A stretch of 35,655 nucleotides of DNA from Mesorhizobium amorphae (GCA_003240775.1 QFNI01000040.1:1-35655), one strand, 5' to 3'; positions 15,056 to 23,545 are shown, counted from the first letter of the stretch. A program made the numbers and translations. Notes: generated by a model not told the origin, from the letters alone.

Positions 15056-16371
15056 TGCTGCCGCCTGCCGCGCGATCAGGCAGGCTCGACCCGGACGCGC
15101 TCTTTTTCCCGTTCGCCTTCCCCCCAAGCGGCACCGTGATTGCCGCGGTTTCCGGCGGCGGCGACTCTTCCGCGCTCCTTTTGCTTCTTCATCGCCATCT
15201 CGAACGCCGTTTCCCCGGCACGCGCCTCCTGGCTGCGACGGTGGACCACGGCCTGCGCGAAGGTTCGGCCACGGAAGCCGCAGCTGTCGCCGCCTTTGCC
15301 GCCCGCCTCGGGCGTGAACACCGCACTCTGCCCTGGCTCGGCTCCAAGCCCGCGACCGGCATCCAGGCTGCCGCGCGCAATGCGCGCCTCGCGCTGCTCG
15401 GCGAACTGGCGCGCCGCGAGACGGCATCGGCCATCGTGCTCGGACACACTCAGGACGATCAGGCCGAGACCGTGCGGATGCGACTTGCGCGCGGAACGGG
15501 CCGGGGGCTGGCCGGCATGGCGCCGGCCACGCTTGTCGATGGCCACGCCTGGCTGCTGCGCCCCTTGCTCACCACCCGCCGTGCCACGCTGCGCGCCTTC
15601 TTGAGCGAAGAGAACGTCGCCTGGAGCGATGATCCTAGCAACGAAGACCGCCGGTTCGAGCGCGTGCGGGTGCGCGAGGCGGGCGAAGACGCGGAGGCGT
15701 TGGGGCTCGCGCATGCTGTGGCAGCAGAGCGCGAGGTGGCGGGGAGGGGGGCCGCCCTGCTGATGGGACGTAGTCGCCGGATCGCGCCTGGCCTTTTCCG
15801 CGCCGAGCGCGAGATCCTCGACCCGGCCACCCCCTTTGCCCCCTACGCTCTTCGGATGATGCTGGCCGCGATCGGCGGACGCGCCTACCTGCCGGACGAA
15901 GCCCAGACGGCTGGGTTCATCGATTGCCTTCGGGCAGTCGGAAGCGCCACGCTGTCGGGCACTGCGGCCACCCTCCGGCGCGACGGCCTCTACCTCCACC
16001 GGGAGCGCCGCGGCATCGTGTCCATCCGCGCCCGAACTGGCGCCGTCTTCGATGGCCGTTTCACCGTGCGAGACAGCTTGCCAGGCGTCTTGACTCCAGG
16101 CGACGGGGAGCAAGACTTCGAGGCGCTCGCGGAAGAGAGTGCTGCGCCGCGAGGGCTTCTTCGCGCGGCGCTGTCCACCGCGCCCTTCTTCCAACCAGAC
16201 CCCGGCACCTCTGCCCCGGAATGGCGCGATGCGATCGTGCCCCGTGTGGCGCCGTTTGCCAGCCTCATGCCCGTGTTCGACCATGCTCCCGCAAGCGCGT
16301 TCGCCCAGCTTCTGGGAGCCGCCCCGCCGCCGGCTCCGCCATATCGTCGCCCCATTGGGGGAGTCGCTTAA
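15055..16371 (+). CDS. tilS: tRNA(Ile)-lysidine synthetase TilS
   Basis: ATP-dependent enzyme that changes C34 of tRNA-Ile(CAU) to lysidine, so that it reads AUA; normally essential. 438 residues from the ATG at 15055. The PP-loop VSGGGDSSALLLLL near residue 35 is the nucleotide-binding site; VDHGLREGS, GHTQDDQAETVRMRLARGTG and LRPLL are further family motifs. The C-terminal part is less conserved. The ATG overlaps the cpoB stop (TGATG); a GTG at 15049 in the same frame, nearer a GGAAAAG, is the alternative start. Confidence 0.92.
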   Translation: MLPPAARSGRLDPDALFFPFAFPPSGTVIAAVSGGGDSSALLLLLHRHLERRFPGTRLLAATVDHGLREGSATEAAAVAAFAARLGREHRTLPWLGSKPATGIQAAARNARLALLGELARRETASAIVLGHTQDDQAETVRMRLARGTGRGLAGMAPATLVDGHAWLLRPLLTTRRATLRAFLSEENVAWSDDPSNEDRRFERVRVREAGEDAEALGLAHAVAAEREVAGRGAALLMGRSRRIAPGLFRAEREILDPATPFAPYALRMMLAAIGGRAYLPDEAQTAGFIDCLRAVGSATLSGTAATLRRDGLYLHRERRGIVSIRARTGAVFDGRFTVRDSLPGVLTPGDGEQDFEALAEESAAPRGLLRAALSTAPFFQPDPGTSAPEWRDAIVPRVAPFASLMPVFDHAPASAFAQLLGAAPPPAPPYRRPIGGVA

Positions 16372-16390
16372 CCCAAGGCGGCCCTTTGCC

Positions 16391-16419
16391 TTGGCAAGGC
16401 TCAGGCCACTGCCTATGTT
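16391..16419 (+). promoter_or_regulatory. Candidate promoter of ftsH
   Basis: TTGGCA (16391-16396), 17 bases, TATGTT (16414-16419) in the 127-bp tilS-ftsH gap, placing a transcript start about 70 bp before the ftsH ATG. Spacing and hexamers fit a vegetative sigma factor. Confidence 0.45.
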
Positions 16420-16498
16420 AGCCGTGCCAGGATCCCGCGCACCCGCTGTGGGGGGCCTTGTTTCTTCTCCCAATGGGATTTCCCCGCCGGAACCGCTG

Positions 16499-18430
16499 AT
16501 GAACCCGAACTACCGCAACCTCGCGCTCTGGGCGATCATTGCCGTCCTCTTGATTGCGCTGTTCAACCTTTTCCAGACGCCGCAGCAACGCGGCGCCTCG
16601 CGCGATGTGGCTTACTCGGAGTTCTTGACCGATGTGGATGCGGGACGCGTGCGCTCGGTCACCATCTCGGGCGACCGGATCACCGGCACCTACACCGACA
16701 ACAACAACGGCTTCCAGACCTACTCACCCGGCGACCCCGCGCTGGTGAGCCGCCTCGAGCAGCGCGACGTTTCGATCAGCGCGCGCCCCGAGACCGACGG
16801 CTCGACCTCGCTCTTCGGCATCCTCTTGTCCTGGCTGCCGATGATCCTGATCCTGGGCGTCTGGATCTTCTTCATGCGCCAGATGCAGTCGGGCTCGGGC
16901 CGCGCCATGGGCTTCGGCAAGTCCAAGGCCAAGCTTCTGACGGAAGCGCATGGCCGCGTGATGTTCGGCGACGTCGCGGGCGTGGACGAGGCCAAGCAGG
17001 ACCTGGAAGAGATCGTCGAGTTCCTGCGCGACCCCGGCAAGTTCCAGCGTCTGGGCGGCAAGATTCCGCGCGGCGTGCTGCTCGTCGGCCCTCCCGGCAC
17101 CGGCAAGACCTTGCTCGCGCGCTCGGTCGCAGGCGAGGCGAACGTTCCCTTCTTCACCATCTCGGGCTCGGACTTCGTTGAGATGTTCGTGGGCGTCGGC
17201 GCATCCCGCGTGCGCGACATGTTCGAGCAGGCCAAGAAGAACAGCCCCTGCATCATCTTCATCGACGAGATCGACGCGGTGGGCCGTCATCGCGGCGCGG
17301 GCCTGGGCGGCGGCAACGACGAGCGCGAGCAGACGCTGAACCAGCTTCTCGTCGAGATGGACGGTTTCGAGGCGAACGAGTCGATCATCCTGATCGCTGC
17401 CACCAACCGCCCCGACGTGCTCGACCCCGCACTTCTGCGTCCGGGCCGCTTCGACCGCCAGGTCGTGGTGCCCAATCCCGACATCAACGGCCGCGAGAAG
17501 ATCCTCAAGGTCCATGTTCGCAACGTGCCGCTCGCGCCGAATGTCGACCTCAAGGTCGTCGCCCGCGGCACCCCCGGCTTCTCGGGTGCGGACCTGATGA
17601 ACCTCGTCAACGAGGCGGCTCTGATGGCTGCACGCCGCAACAAGCGCCTCGTCACCATGGCTGAGTTTGAGGATGCCAAGGACAAGGTGATGATGGGTGC
17701 GGAGCGCCGCTCCACCGCCATGACCCAGGCCGAAAAGGAACTGACCGCCTATCACGAGTCGGGCCACGCGATCCTGGCGCTCAACGTGCCGGCTGCCGAC
17801 CCCCTCCACAAGGCGACCATCATCCCCCGCGGCCGTGCGCTCGGCATGGTGATGCAGCTGCCCGAGGGCGACCGCTACTCCATGAGCTACAAGTACATGG
17901 TCTCGCGGCTCGCCATCATGATGGGCGGCCGCGTGGCGGAGGAGATGAAGTTCGGCAAGGAGAACATCACGTCTGGCGCGTCTTCCGACATCGAACAGGC
18001 CACCAAGCTGGCGCGCGCCATGGTCACGCGCTGGGGCTTCTCCGACAAGCTCGGCCACGTGGCCTATGGCGAGAACCAGGAAGAGGTGTTCCTCGGACAC
18101 TCGGTCGCTCGCACGCAGAACGTATCGGAGGAGACCGCGCAGATCATCGACGCCGAAGTCCGTCGCCTGATCGACGAGGCCTATTCGTCGGCCACCGATA
18201 TCCTGACCCGCAAGAAGGACGAGTGGATCGCACTCGCCGAAGGCCTGCTCGAATACGAGACGCTTTCGGGCGAGGAGATCAAGCAGCTGATCGCCGGCAA
18301 CCGTCCCTCCCGCGATCAGGGTGACGACACGCCTCCCTCGCGCGGCACGGCTGTGCCCAAGGCGGGCAGTGCCGGCCGCAAGCGCGGCGACGAGCCCGAA
18401 GGCGGGCTCGAGCCGCAGCCGCAGGGCTGA
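16499..18430 (+). CDS. ftsH: ATP-dependent zinc metalloprotease FtsH
   Basis: Membrane-anchored AAA+ protease that removes damaged membrane proteins and unstable regulators; in many bacteria also sigma-32 and LpxC. 643 residues. Two membrane helices (about 8-25 and 105-125) flank a small periplasmic domain. Walker A is GPPGTGKT at 197-204; Walker B IIFIDEID at 252-259; the SRH arginines lie in PALLRPGRFDRQ; the zinc motif is HESGH at 419-423. All are intact. The ATG at 16499 begins MNPNYRNLALW, as in relatives; the frame continuing back into tilS is not coding. A strong terminator follows. rpoH lies in the same window. Confidence 0.97.
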   Translation: MNPNYRNLALWAIIAVLLIALFNLFQTPQQRGASRDVAYSEFLTDVDAGRVRSVTISGDRITGTYTDNNNGFQTYSPGDPALVSRLEQRDVSISARPETDGSTSLFGILLSWLPMILILGVWIFFMRQMQSGSGRAMGFGKSKAKLLTEAHGRVMFGDVAGVDEAKQDLEEIVEFLRDPGKFQRLGGKIPRGVLLVGPPGTGKTLLARSVAGEANVPFFTISGSDFVEMFVGVGASRVRDMFEQAKKNSPCIIFIDEIDAVGRHRGAGLGGGNDEREQTLNQLLVEMDGFEANESIILIAATNRPDVLDPALLRPGRFDRQVVVPNPDINGREKILKVHVRNVPLAPNVDLKVVARGTPGFSGADLMNLVNEAALMAARRNKRLVTMAEFEDAKDKVMMGAERRSTAMTQAEKELTAYHESGHAILALNVPAADPLHKATIIPRGRALGMVMQLPEGDRYSMSYKYMVSRLAIMMGGRVAEEMKFGKENITSGASSDIEQATKLARAMVTRWGFSDKLGHVAYGENQEEVFLGHSVARTQNVSEETAQIIDAEVRRLIDEAYSSATDILTRKKDEWIALAEGLLEYETLSGEEIKQLIAGNRPSRDQGDDTPPSRGTAVPKAGSAGRKRGDEPEGGLEPQPQG

Positions 18431-18436
18431 CGAAAC

Positions 18437-18466
18437 AAAGGCCGCGGCACCGTCCGCGGCCTTTTC
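18437..18466 (+). terminator. Intrinsic terminator after ftsH
   Basis: An 11-bp perfect stem AAAGGCCGCGG / CCGCGGCCTTT, loop CACCGT, then TTTTC. Begins seven bases after the ftsH stop. Confidence 0.85.
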
Positions 18467-18685
18467 TTTCGTGTGGCTGGCCGCTCCGGCCCATCCACTG
18501 AAGGCGTAGAAAGCTCAAACCCCGCAAATCTTGCCGTCGCGCTTCAACGCCTGTTAAATTCCCCTCACTATCCTTGCGTATCGATTGAGGCGCGCCGGCG
18601 CGCGTTACAGGCACTCATACAATGTGACGGGCGCGCCAGCCGCTGATATGGCAAGTGCAGCGCCAGCATCGAGGGGAGACCGCAC

Positions 18686-20038
18686 TTGGCAAAGCGCTAC
18701 TTCGGCACCGACGGAATCCGTGGCAAGGCCAACCGCTTCCCCATGACGGCCGAGGTCGCCATGAAGGTCGGCATGGCCGCCGGCATGTCGTTCCAGCGCG
18801 GCAAGCACCGCCACCGCGTGGTGCTCGGCAAGGACACGCGCCTGTCCGGCTACATGCTCGAAAACGCGATGGTAGCGGGCTTCTGCGCGGCGGGCATGGA
18901 CGTGTTCCTGCTCGGCCCCATGCCCACGCCCGCGGTCGCGATGCTCACGCGCTCGCTCCGCTGCGATCTCGGCGTCATGATCTCGGCCTCGCACAACCCC
19001 TATTACGACAACGGCATCAAGCTCTTCGGTCCCGACGGCTACAAGCTGTCCGACGAGATCGAGAACCGCATCGAGGCGATGCTCGACCAGGAGATCGACC
19101 TTGTTCTGGCCGACTCCGACGGCCTTGGCCGCGCCAAACGCGTGGACGGCGTTCACGACCGCTACATTGAGTTCGCCAAGCGCACCATGCCGCGCAACAT
19201 GTCGCTCGAAGGCCTGCGCGTGGTGATCGATTGCGCGAACGGCGCGGGCTACAAGGTGGCCCCTGCCGCCCTTTGGGAACTGGGCGCCGAGGTGATCGCC
19301 ATCAACACCGATCCCAATGGCTTCAACATCAACAAGGAATGCGGCTCGACCGCGCCCGAGAGCCTCGTCAAGAAGGTGCACGAGGTGCGCGCCGATGTAG
19401 GCATAGCGCTCGACGGCGATGCCGACCGCATGGTGATCGTGGACGAGAACGGCGTGATCGTGGACGGCGACCAGATCATGGCGCTGATCGCCGAATCCTG
19501 GGCCGACGAGGGCAAGCTCGCGGGCAACGGCCTCGTCGCCACCATCATGAGCAATCTGGGCCTCGAACGCTTCCTGCAGGGCAAGGGACTCGACCTCCAT
19601 CGCACCAAGGTGGGCGACCGCTATGTGGTGGAGCACATGCGCGCGCACGGCTTCAACGTGGGTGGCGAGCAGTCGGGCCACATCGTCTTGTCGGATTTCG
19701 CGACCACCGGCGACGGCCTCGTTTCCGCCCTTCAGGTTCTCGCCTGCGTGAAGACGCTGGAAAAGCCCGTGAGCGAGGTGGCACGCAAGTTCGAGCCCGT
19801 GCCGCAGGTGCTTAAGAACGTCCGCTTCGGCGGCGGGCGTCCGCTGGAGGAAGCCCGCGTCAAGTCGGCCATCGCTGATGCCGAAGCCATGCTGGGCAAC
19901 ACGGGCCGCCTTGTGATCCGCCCTTCGGGCACCGAGCCTCTGATCCGCGTGATGGCGGAGGGGGACGATGCCGGCCTCGTGGAGCGCGTGGTGGATGGGC
20001 TCATCGACGTGATCGGCCAGACGCGCCACGCCGCCTGA
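18686..20038 (+). CDS. glmM: Phosphoglucosamine mutase GlmM
   Basis: Converts glucosamine-6-phosphate to glucosamine-1-phosphate for UDP-GlcNAc, hence peptidoglycan and lipopolysaccharide. 450 residues. The phosphoserine is S102 in MISASHNPYYDNGIKLF, at the position known from E. coli GlmM. The Mg-binding loop is DGDADRM; the sugar-binding loop GGEQSGHIV and the phosphate-binding RPSGTEPLIRVM near the end are intact. The start is a TTG at 18686, behind GAGGGGAG; MAKRYFGTDGIRG is the normal N-terminus. It lies 255 bp after ftsH, past that gene's terminator. The gap contains TTCA-N7-TTAA near 18543, one base from a CtrA-type box, too weak to list. Confidence 0.97.
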   Translation: MAKRYFGTDGIRGKANRFPMTAEVAMKVGMAAGMSFQRGKHRHRVVLGKDTRLSGYMLENAMVAGFCAAGMDVFLLGPMPTPAVAMLTRSLRCDLGVMISASHNPYYDNGIKLFGPDGYKLSDEIENRIEAMLDQEIDLVLADSDGLGRAKRVDGVHDRYIEFAKRTMPRNMSLEGLRVVIDCANGAGYKVAPAALWELGAEVIAINTDPNGFNINKECGSTAPESLVKKVHEVRADVGIALDGDADRMVIVDENGVIVDGDQIMALIAESWADEGKLAGNGLVATIMSNLGLERFLQGKGLDLHRTKVGDRYVVEHMRAHGFNVGGEQSGHIVLSDFATTGDGLVSALQVLACVKTLEKPVSEVARKFEPVPQVLKNVRFGGGRPLEEARVKSAIADAEAMLGNTGRLVIRPSGTEPLIRVMAEGDDAGLVERVVDGLIDVIGQTRHAA

Positions 20039-20065
20039 CATCTCAATTACAGTTCTTGATTTGAT

Positions 20066-20098
20066 GGGCCGAGGCGCAGCTTCGGCCCTTTTTCTTTT
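20066..20098 (+). terminator. Intrinsic terminator after glmM
   Basis: A 10-bp stem with one G-T pair (20066-20075 with 20079-20088; GGGCCGAGGC / GCTTCGGCCC) and a three-base loop, then TTTTTCTTTT. Confidence 0.85.
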
Positions 20099-20144
20099 GT
20101 CATTCTCCGGCTGCGCAACGCTTTGGTAGGGTTAAAGAACAAGG

Positions 20145-20160
20145 TTAAGTCGATTTTAAC
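20145..20160 (+). promoter_or_regulatory. CtrA-type box 3, before the first outer-membrane gene
   Basis: TTAA (20145-20148), seven bases, TTAAC (20156-20160), the full CtrA consensus. A further TTAA lies at 20132. It is about 80 bp before the chosen start of the barrel protein. Omp genes are known CtrA targets in related bacteria; here the role is inferred. Confidence 0.6.
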
Positions 20161-20240
20161 TCAAACCCCGCATTGTTCCCGAGCGAACAGATTCAAAGGG
20201 GTCGTCCGAGATGACCCAACCGTTGCGAGGGGTTTTGACG

Positions 20241-21104
20241 ATGGGTTCCTTCACGAAACGGCTCCTGCTGACGGCTGTGGCCGCGGCAGCCGCCAGCCAG
20301 GCTTGGGCGGCCGATCTGGCCGAACCCTATATCGAGCCCCAGCCGCCCGAAGAGGTGGCTTACGAGCCGGTCGCGACCGGCGGCTGGTATATCCGAGGCG
20401 ATGTCGGCTATCACGACCTCGAACTGCGCGGTAAGCCGGAATACATCCTATACGGCGAACCCGGCCTCAAGGGCGAGTTCGACAAGGCCGAGCTCGACAC
20501 CGGCTGGTCTCTCGGCGGCGGCATCGGCTACCGCATCACCGATCACCTGCGCGCCGACGTGACGGCCGACCACTTCTTCGACACCGACTTCAGCGGCTCG
20601 ACGCTCGGCTGCGACCGCCCGGCCTTCGGCGGCTGCGACAACATCATCGCCTCGCGCGATTCCACCAGCGTCAGCGCCTGGCTGCTGCTCGCCAACGCCT
20701 ACTGGGACTTCTACTCTTACAAGGGCTTCACCTTCTACGGCGGCGGCGGCATCGGCGGCGCGCATGTGAAGTGGGACAAGCTCAAGAACGTGGCCGAATA
20801 TTCGGACGGCGACGAGGAGACCCAGCACGAGGGCGGCAAGGAATGGCGTTTCGCCTGGTCGCTCGCGGCCGGCACGTCCTACTGCCTTTCCAAGAACCTG
20901 GAAGCCGATCTCGGCTACCGCTTCGCCCGCGTCGAAGGCGGCCAGATGTTCGACTACGCCAACGGTGGCGGCCCCGGCTTCGACGGCGGCTTCAACGTCC
21001 ACCAGGCCCGCGCCGGCCTGCGCTACAGCTTCGGCGGCAACCCCGCCTGCGGCCCGCAGGAAGTGGTGGCCTACGAGCCCGCGCCGGAGCCCGTCTACAA
21101 GTAA
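20241..21104 (+). CDS. Outer-membrane beta-barrel protein, Omp25/31-like (first copy)
   Basis: 287 residues. A clear signal peptide (KRLLLTAVAAAAASQAWA, cleaved before ADLAEP) leads to a Pro/Glu-rich stretch and then alternating hydrophobic/polar strands with aromatic residues, typical of an eight-stranded outer-membrane barrel: GGWYIRGDVGYHDLEL, GGGIGYRITDHLRADV, LEADLGYRFARVEGG, and the terminal HQARAGLRYSFGG. A Cys pair (LGCDRPAFGGCD) lies in a predicted loop. The protein ends in a short tail beyond the last strand. I take the ATG at 20241, behind GAGGGG, as it gives the cleaner signal peptide; an ATG at 20211 also has a purine-rich site. Role: surface protein or porin-like, not more specific. 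Confidence 0.87.
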   Translation: MGSFTKRLLLTAVAAAAASQAWAADLAEPYIEPQPPEEVAYEPVATGGWYIRGDVGYHDLELRGKPEYILYGEPGLKGEFDKAELDTGWSLGGGIGYRITDHLRADVTADHFFDTDFSGSTLGCDRPAFGGCDNIIASRDSTSVSAWLLLANAYWDFYSYKGFTFYGGGGIGGAHVKWDKLKNVAEYSDGDEETQHEGGKEWRFAWSLAAGTSYCLSKNLEADLGYRFARVEGGQMFDYANGGGPGFDGGFNVHQARAGLRYSFGGNPACGPQEVVAYEPAPEPVYK

Positions 21105-21133
21105 GACGATCTCCAGCAGTTCTAGCATCGAAC

Positions 21134-21166
21134 CGTCCGGCCGCAAGGCCGGGCGTTTTCGTTTTT
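21134..21166 (+). terminator. Intrinsic terminator after the first outer-membrane gene
   Basis: A 9-bp stem with one G-T pair (CGTCCGGCC / GGCCGGGCG; 21134-21142 with 21147-21155), loop GCAA, then TTTTCGTTTTT. It makes the two outer-membrane genes separate transcripts. Confidence 0.85.
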
Positions 21167-21199
21167 GGGCAGCCCGTCTCGCGCAAGGATTGGTTAGGC

Positions 21200-21215
21200 T
21201 TAACCCGGATTTAAC
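21200..21215 (+). promoter_or_regulatory. CtrA-type box 4, before the second outer-membrane gene
   Basis: TTAA (21200-21203), seven bases, TTAAC (21211-21215). Another TTAAC follows at 21224-21228, nine bases further, so two or three half-sites are clustered. It is 78 bp before the ATG at 21293. Confidence 0.6.
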
Positions 21216-21292
21216 CGGCATGGTTAACAGTGGTGGGGAATGAAGCCGGTGCCCAAGCGGGAGACCGGACGCGTTTTCCCCGGGGGTCCGCA

Positions 21293-22060
21293 ATGCCGCT
21301 CAAGTCGAGCCTCGCCTTTCTTCTCGCCGCTTCGGTGGCTCTGCCTGCCACGGTGGCGTTCGCCGCCGATTACGAGCCTCCCGTCTTCGTCGACGAGGCG
21401 CCCGAATACACGCCCGTCGAGGTGGGATCGGGCTGGTACCTGCGCGGCGACGTTGGCTATCAGCTCAACGACCATCCTTTCGGTGAAATAGACCTCAAGG
21501 ATTACGGCATCGGCAGCATCGACCTCGCCGACTGGGGCCTCGAACCCTCGGAACGTCGTTTTATCGGCAGCGCCGGAATCGGCTTTCATTTCACCGATTA
21601 CTTACGCGCTGACGTGAATGCCGGCTATCTCGGACGCAACGAATTCGACAAGGGCATCTCCGTCGGCACGGAAGACCTTTCGGGCAGCTTCAAAAACGAA
21701 GCTTGGTATGGAATGGCCAACGCTTATCTTGATCTCGGTACGGTTGCGGGTTTCACGCCATATGTCGGCGCGGGCGCGGGTATCCTTAGCAACGCCTGGC
21801 GTTGGGATGCTCGCTACGAATCGGATGGCGAAGAGGTGTTCAGCCTCAGCGATTCAGGCCGCGATTACGCTTTTGCCTACACGCTCAATGCAGGTCTCGC
21901 TTATCGCTTTGCCGATAACGTGTCGCTTGACGTCGGCTACCAGTATCTCTCCTCGCCGGGCGCCGAGTACTTCGACCTGAGCGACCTACAAGATCATATT
22001 ATCGGCAAGGGCTTGGAGTTCCACCAAATCCGCGCTGGCCTGCGCTACGACCTCTGGTGA
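21293..22060 (+). CDS. Outer-membrane beta-barrel protein, Omp25/31-like (second copy)
   Basis: 255 residues; a diverged tandem paralogue of the gene before it. Signal peptide SSLAFLLAASVALPATVAFAA, then YEPPVFVDEAPEYTPVEV matches the acidic/proline stretch of its neighbour, and GSGWYLRGDVGYQLND matches GGWYIRGDVGYHDLEL. The last strand HQIRAGLRYDLW ends in an aromatic residue, the usual barrel C-terminal signal, unlike the first copy. I start at the ATG at 21293, behind GGGGGT, because the longer frame from 21230 places non-hydrophobic residues before the signal peptide. Third positions look less GC-rich in places than in the neighbour. No Cys pair is seen. Confidence 0.87.
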   Translation: MPLKSSLAFLLAASVALPATVAFAADYEPPVFVDEAPEYTPVEVGSGWYLRGDVGYQLNDHPFGEIDLKDYGIGSIDLADWGLEPSERRFIGSAGIGFHFTDYLRADVNAGYLGRNEFDKGISVGTEDLSGSFKNEAWYGMANAYLDLGTVAGFTPYVGAGAGILSNAWRWDARYESDGEEVFSLSDSGRDYAFAYTLNAGLAYRFADNVSLDVGYQYLSSPGAEYFDLSDLQDHIIGKGLEFHQIRAGLRYDLW

Positions 22061-22082
22061 GATGTCACACATTTTTTGAACC

Positions 22083-22110
22083 AAAAGGCGGGCCTTGAAC
22101 CCGCCTTTTG
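22083..22110 (+). terminator. Intrinsic terminator after the second outer-membrane gene
   Basis: Perfect 10-bp stem AAAAGGCGGG / CCCGCCTTTT (22083-22092 with 22100-22109), 7-base loop. Confidence 0.85.
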
Positions 22111-22119
22111 CATCTCCGG

Positions 22120-22239
22120 TTGGTGGCCTGAACGCGACGGGTACTTTCCTCTTGACGGCATGGGCCTCTCCCCGCTAACCCCATCCGCGGGCCACTCCTC
22201 CCCAACGAGGAGCCAGCTATCTGGAAGGATAGAACCGCG
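22120..22239 (+). promoter_or_regulatory. Structured serC leader, possibly the serC RNA motif
   Basis: This stretch has no gene. It can form CCCGC/GCGGG (22171-22175 with 22187-22191), CTCCTC/GAGGAG (22195-22200 with 22207-22212), and CTATC/GATAG (22217-22221 with 22228-22232). The last hairpin holds the Shine-Dalgarno GGAAGG in its loop and stem. A conserved leader called the serC motif is known before serC in Alphaproteobacteria; position and structure agree, but I cannot confirm the match without a covariance model. Confidence 0.45.
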
Positions 22240-23397
22240 ATGAGCATCCCCAAGCCGGCATTGCGCCCGGCATCCCCCCATTTTTCCTCCGGTCCCTGTG
22301 CGAAGCGTCCCGGCTGGTCGCTCGAAGCGCTTCAGGATGCGAGCCTCGGCCGTTCGCACCGCGCGAAGGTCGGCAAGGCCAAGCTCGAAGAAGCCATCGC
22401 GTTGACCCGCGAAGTGCTTGAGGTTCCCGACACCCACCGCATCGGCATCGTGCCGGCTTCCGATACGGGCGCGGTGGAAATGGCCATATGGTCGCTGCTC
22501 GGCGCCCGCCCCACCACCCTGCTCGCCTGGGAAAGCTTCGGCGCGGGCTGGGTGACGGATGCGGTGAAGCAGCTCAAGCTCGCCGATGCCACCGTGATCG
22601 AAGCGCCATACGGCCGGCTGCCTGATCTCGCCGCGGTCGATTTCAACACGGACGTGGTCTTCACTTGGAACGGCACGACCTCGGGCGTCCGAGTCCCCGA
22701 TGCGTCCTTCATCCCCGACGACCGCGAGGGCCTCACGATCTGCGACGCGACGTCTGCCGCTTTCGCGCAGAACCTCGACTTCTCCAAGCTCGATGTGGTC
22801 ACCTTCTCCTGGCAGAAGGTGCTGGGCGGGGAGGGGGGCCACGGCGTCCTCATTCTCGGGCCGCGCGCGGTTGAGCGGCTCGAAACCTACAAGCCCGCCT
22901 GGCCCCTTCCCAAGATCTTCCGCCTGACGAGCGGCGGCAAGCTGATCGAAGGCGTCTTCAAGGGCGAAACCATCAACACGCCCTCCATGCTATGCGTGGA
23001 GGATTACATCGACGCGTTGCGCTGGGCGAAAAGCCTCGGTGGCCTGCCTGCGCTCAAGGCGCGGGCCGATGCCAACGTAGCAGTCCTCGACGCCTTCGTG
23101 GCGAACTCTTCCTGGCTCGGTCACCTGGCCGAAGCGCCCGAGACGCGCTCGAACACCTCCGTCTGCCTGACGATCGCCGACGACGCGGTGGAAGACAAGG
23201 CAGCCTTCGCCAAGGGCCTGGCCTCACTCCTCGAAAAAGAGGGTGCGGCCTTCGACATCGGCGCCTATCGCGATGCGCCGGCCGGCCTGCGCATCTGGTG
23301 CGGCGCGACCGTCGAGACCGCCGACATCGAGGCGCTGCTGCCCTGGCTCGACTGGGCCTACGCAGCCCAGAAGGCCACGCTCAAAGCCGCTGCCTGA
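22240..23397 (+). CDS. serC: Phosphoserine aminotransferase SerC
   Basis: PLP enzyme that converts 3-phosphohydroxypyruvate and glutamate to phosphoserine and 2-oxoglutarate, the second step of serine synthesis; also used in the DXP-dependent B6 route. 385 residues, the longer class-V form found in Alphaproteobacteria. The PLP lysine is K193 in TFSWQKVLGGEGGHGVLILG. The N-terminal FSSGPCAKRPGWS, the segment GRSHRAKVGKAKL, and TWNGTTSGVRVPD support the assignment. The ATG at 22240 follows GGAAGG. serA is 220 bp downstream, so the two steps are adjacent but may be transcribed separately. Confidence 0.96.
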   Translation: MSIPKPALRPASPHFSSGPCAKRPGWSLEALQDASLGRSHRAKVGKAKLEEAIALTREVLEVPDTHRIGIVPASDTGAVEMAIWSLLGARPTTLLAWESFGAGWVTDAVKQLKLADATVIEAPYGRLPDLAAVDFNTDVVFTWNGTTSGVRVPDASFIPDDREGLTICDATSAAFAQNLDFSKLDVVTFSWQKVLGGEGGHGVLILGPRAVERLETYKPAWPLPKIFRLTSGGKLIEGVFKGETINTPSMLCVEDYIDALRWAKSLGGLPALKARADANVAVLDAFVANSSWLGHLAEAPETRSNTSVCLTIADDAVEDKAAFAKGLASLLEKEGAAFDIGAYRDAPAGLRIWCGATVETADIEALLPWLDWAYAAQKATLKAAA

Positions 23398-23471
23398 CCT
23401 CAGGCTGAGACGCCGCTCCCCGCTGCACAGCCGAACCGAACCGCGCCAAGGCCGAAGCCCTTCCTGCTAAT

Positions 23472-23545
23472 TGAGGGTGGGGTTAGCGGCGCAGGAACTG
23501 GTTCGACGTCACCCCCACCCCTAACCCCTCCCCTCAAGGGGGAGG
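23472..23545. repeat. Probable dispersed GC-rich intergenic repeat
   Basis: The serC-serA gap contains GAGGGTGGGGTTAG and, about 35 bases on, CACCCCCACCCCTAACCCC in partly inverted order, then a hairpin CTCCCC-TCAA-GGGGGAG at 23528-23544. Intergenic elements with just this CCCACCCCTAACCCCTCCC character are widespread in rhizobial genomes. Only one copy is in the window, so the call rests on recognition. Confidence 0.4.

Noticed and set aside
16724..18100. A 458-codon open frame opposite ftsH
   Set aside because: Antisense shadow; FtsH is intact in the plus frame.
18431..18685. Possible riboswitch before glmM
   Set aside because: The glucosamine-6-phosphate ribozyme belongs to glmS, not glmM, and I saw no such core. 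The gap holds a terminator and ordinary promoter-like sequence.
23472..23545. CRISPR-like repeat
   Set aside because: Only one imperfect inverted unit is present, with no regularly spaced copies or spacers. No CRISPR array was seen anywhere in the window.
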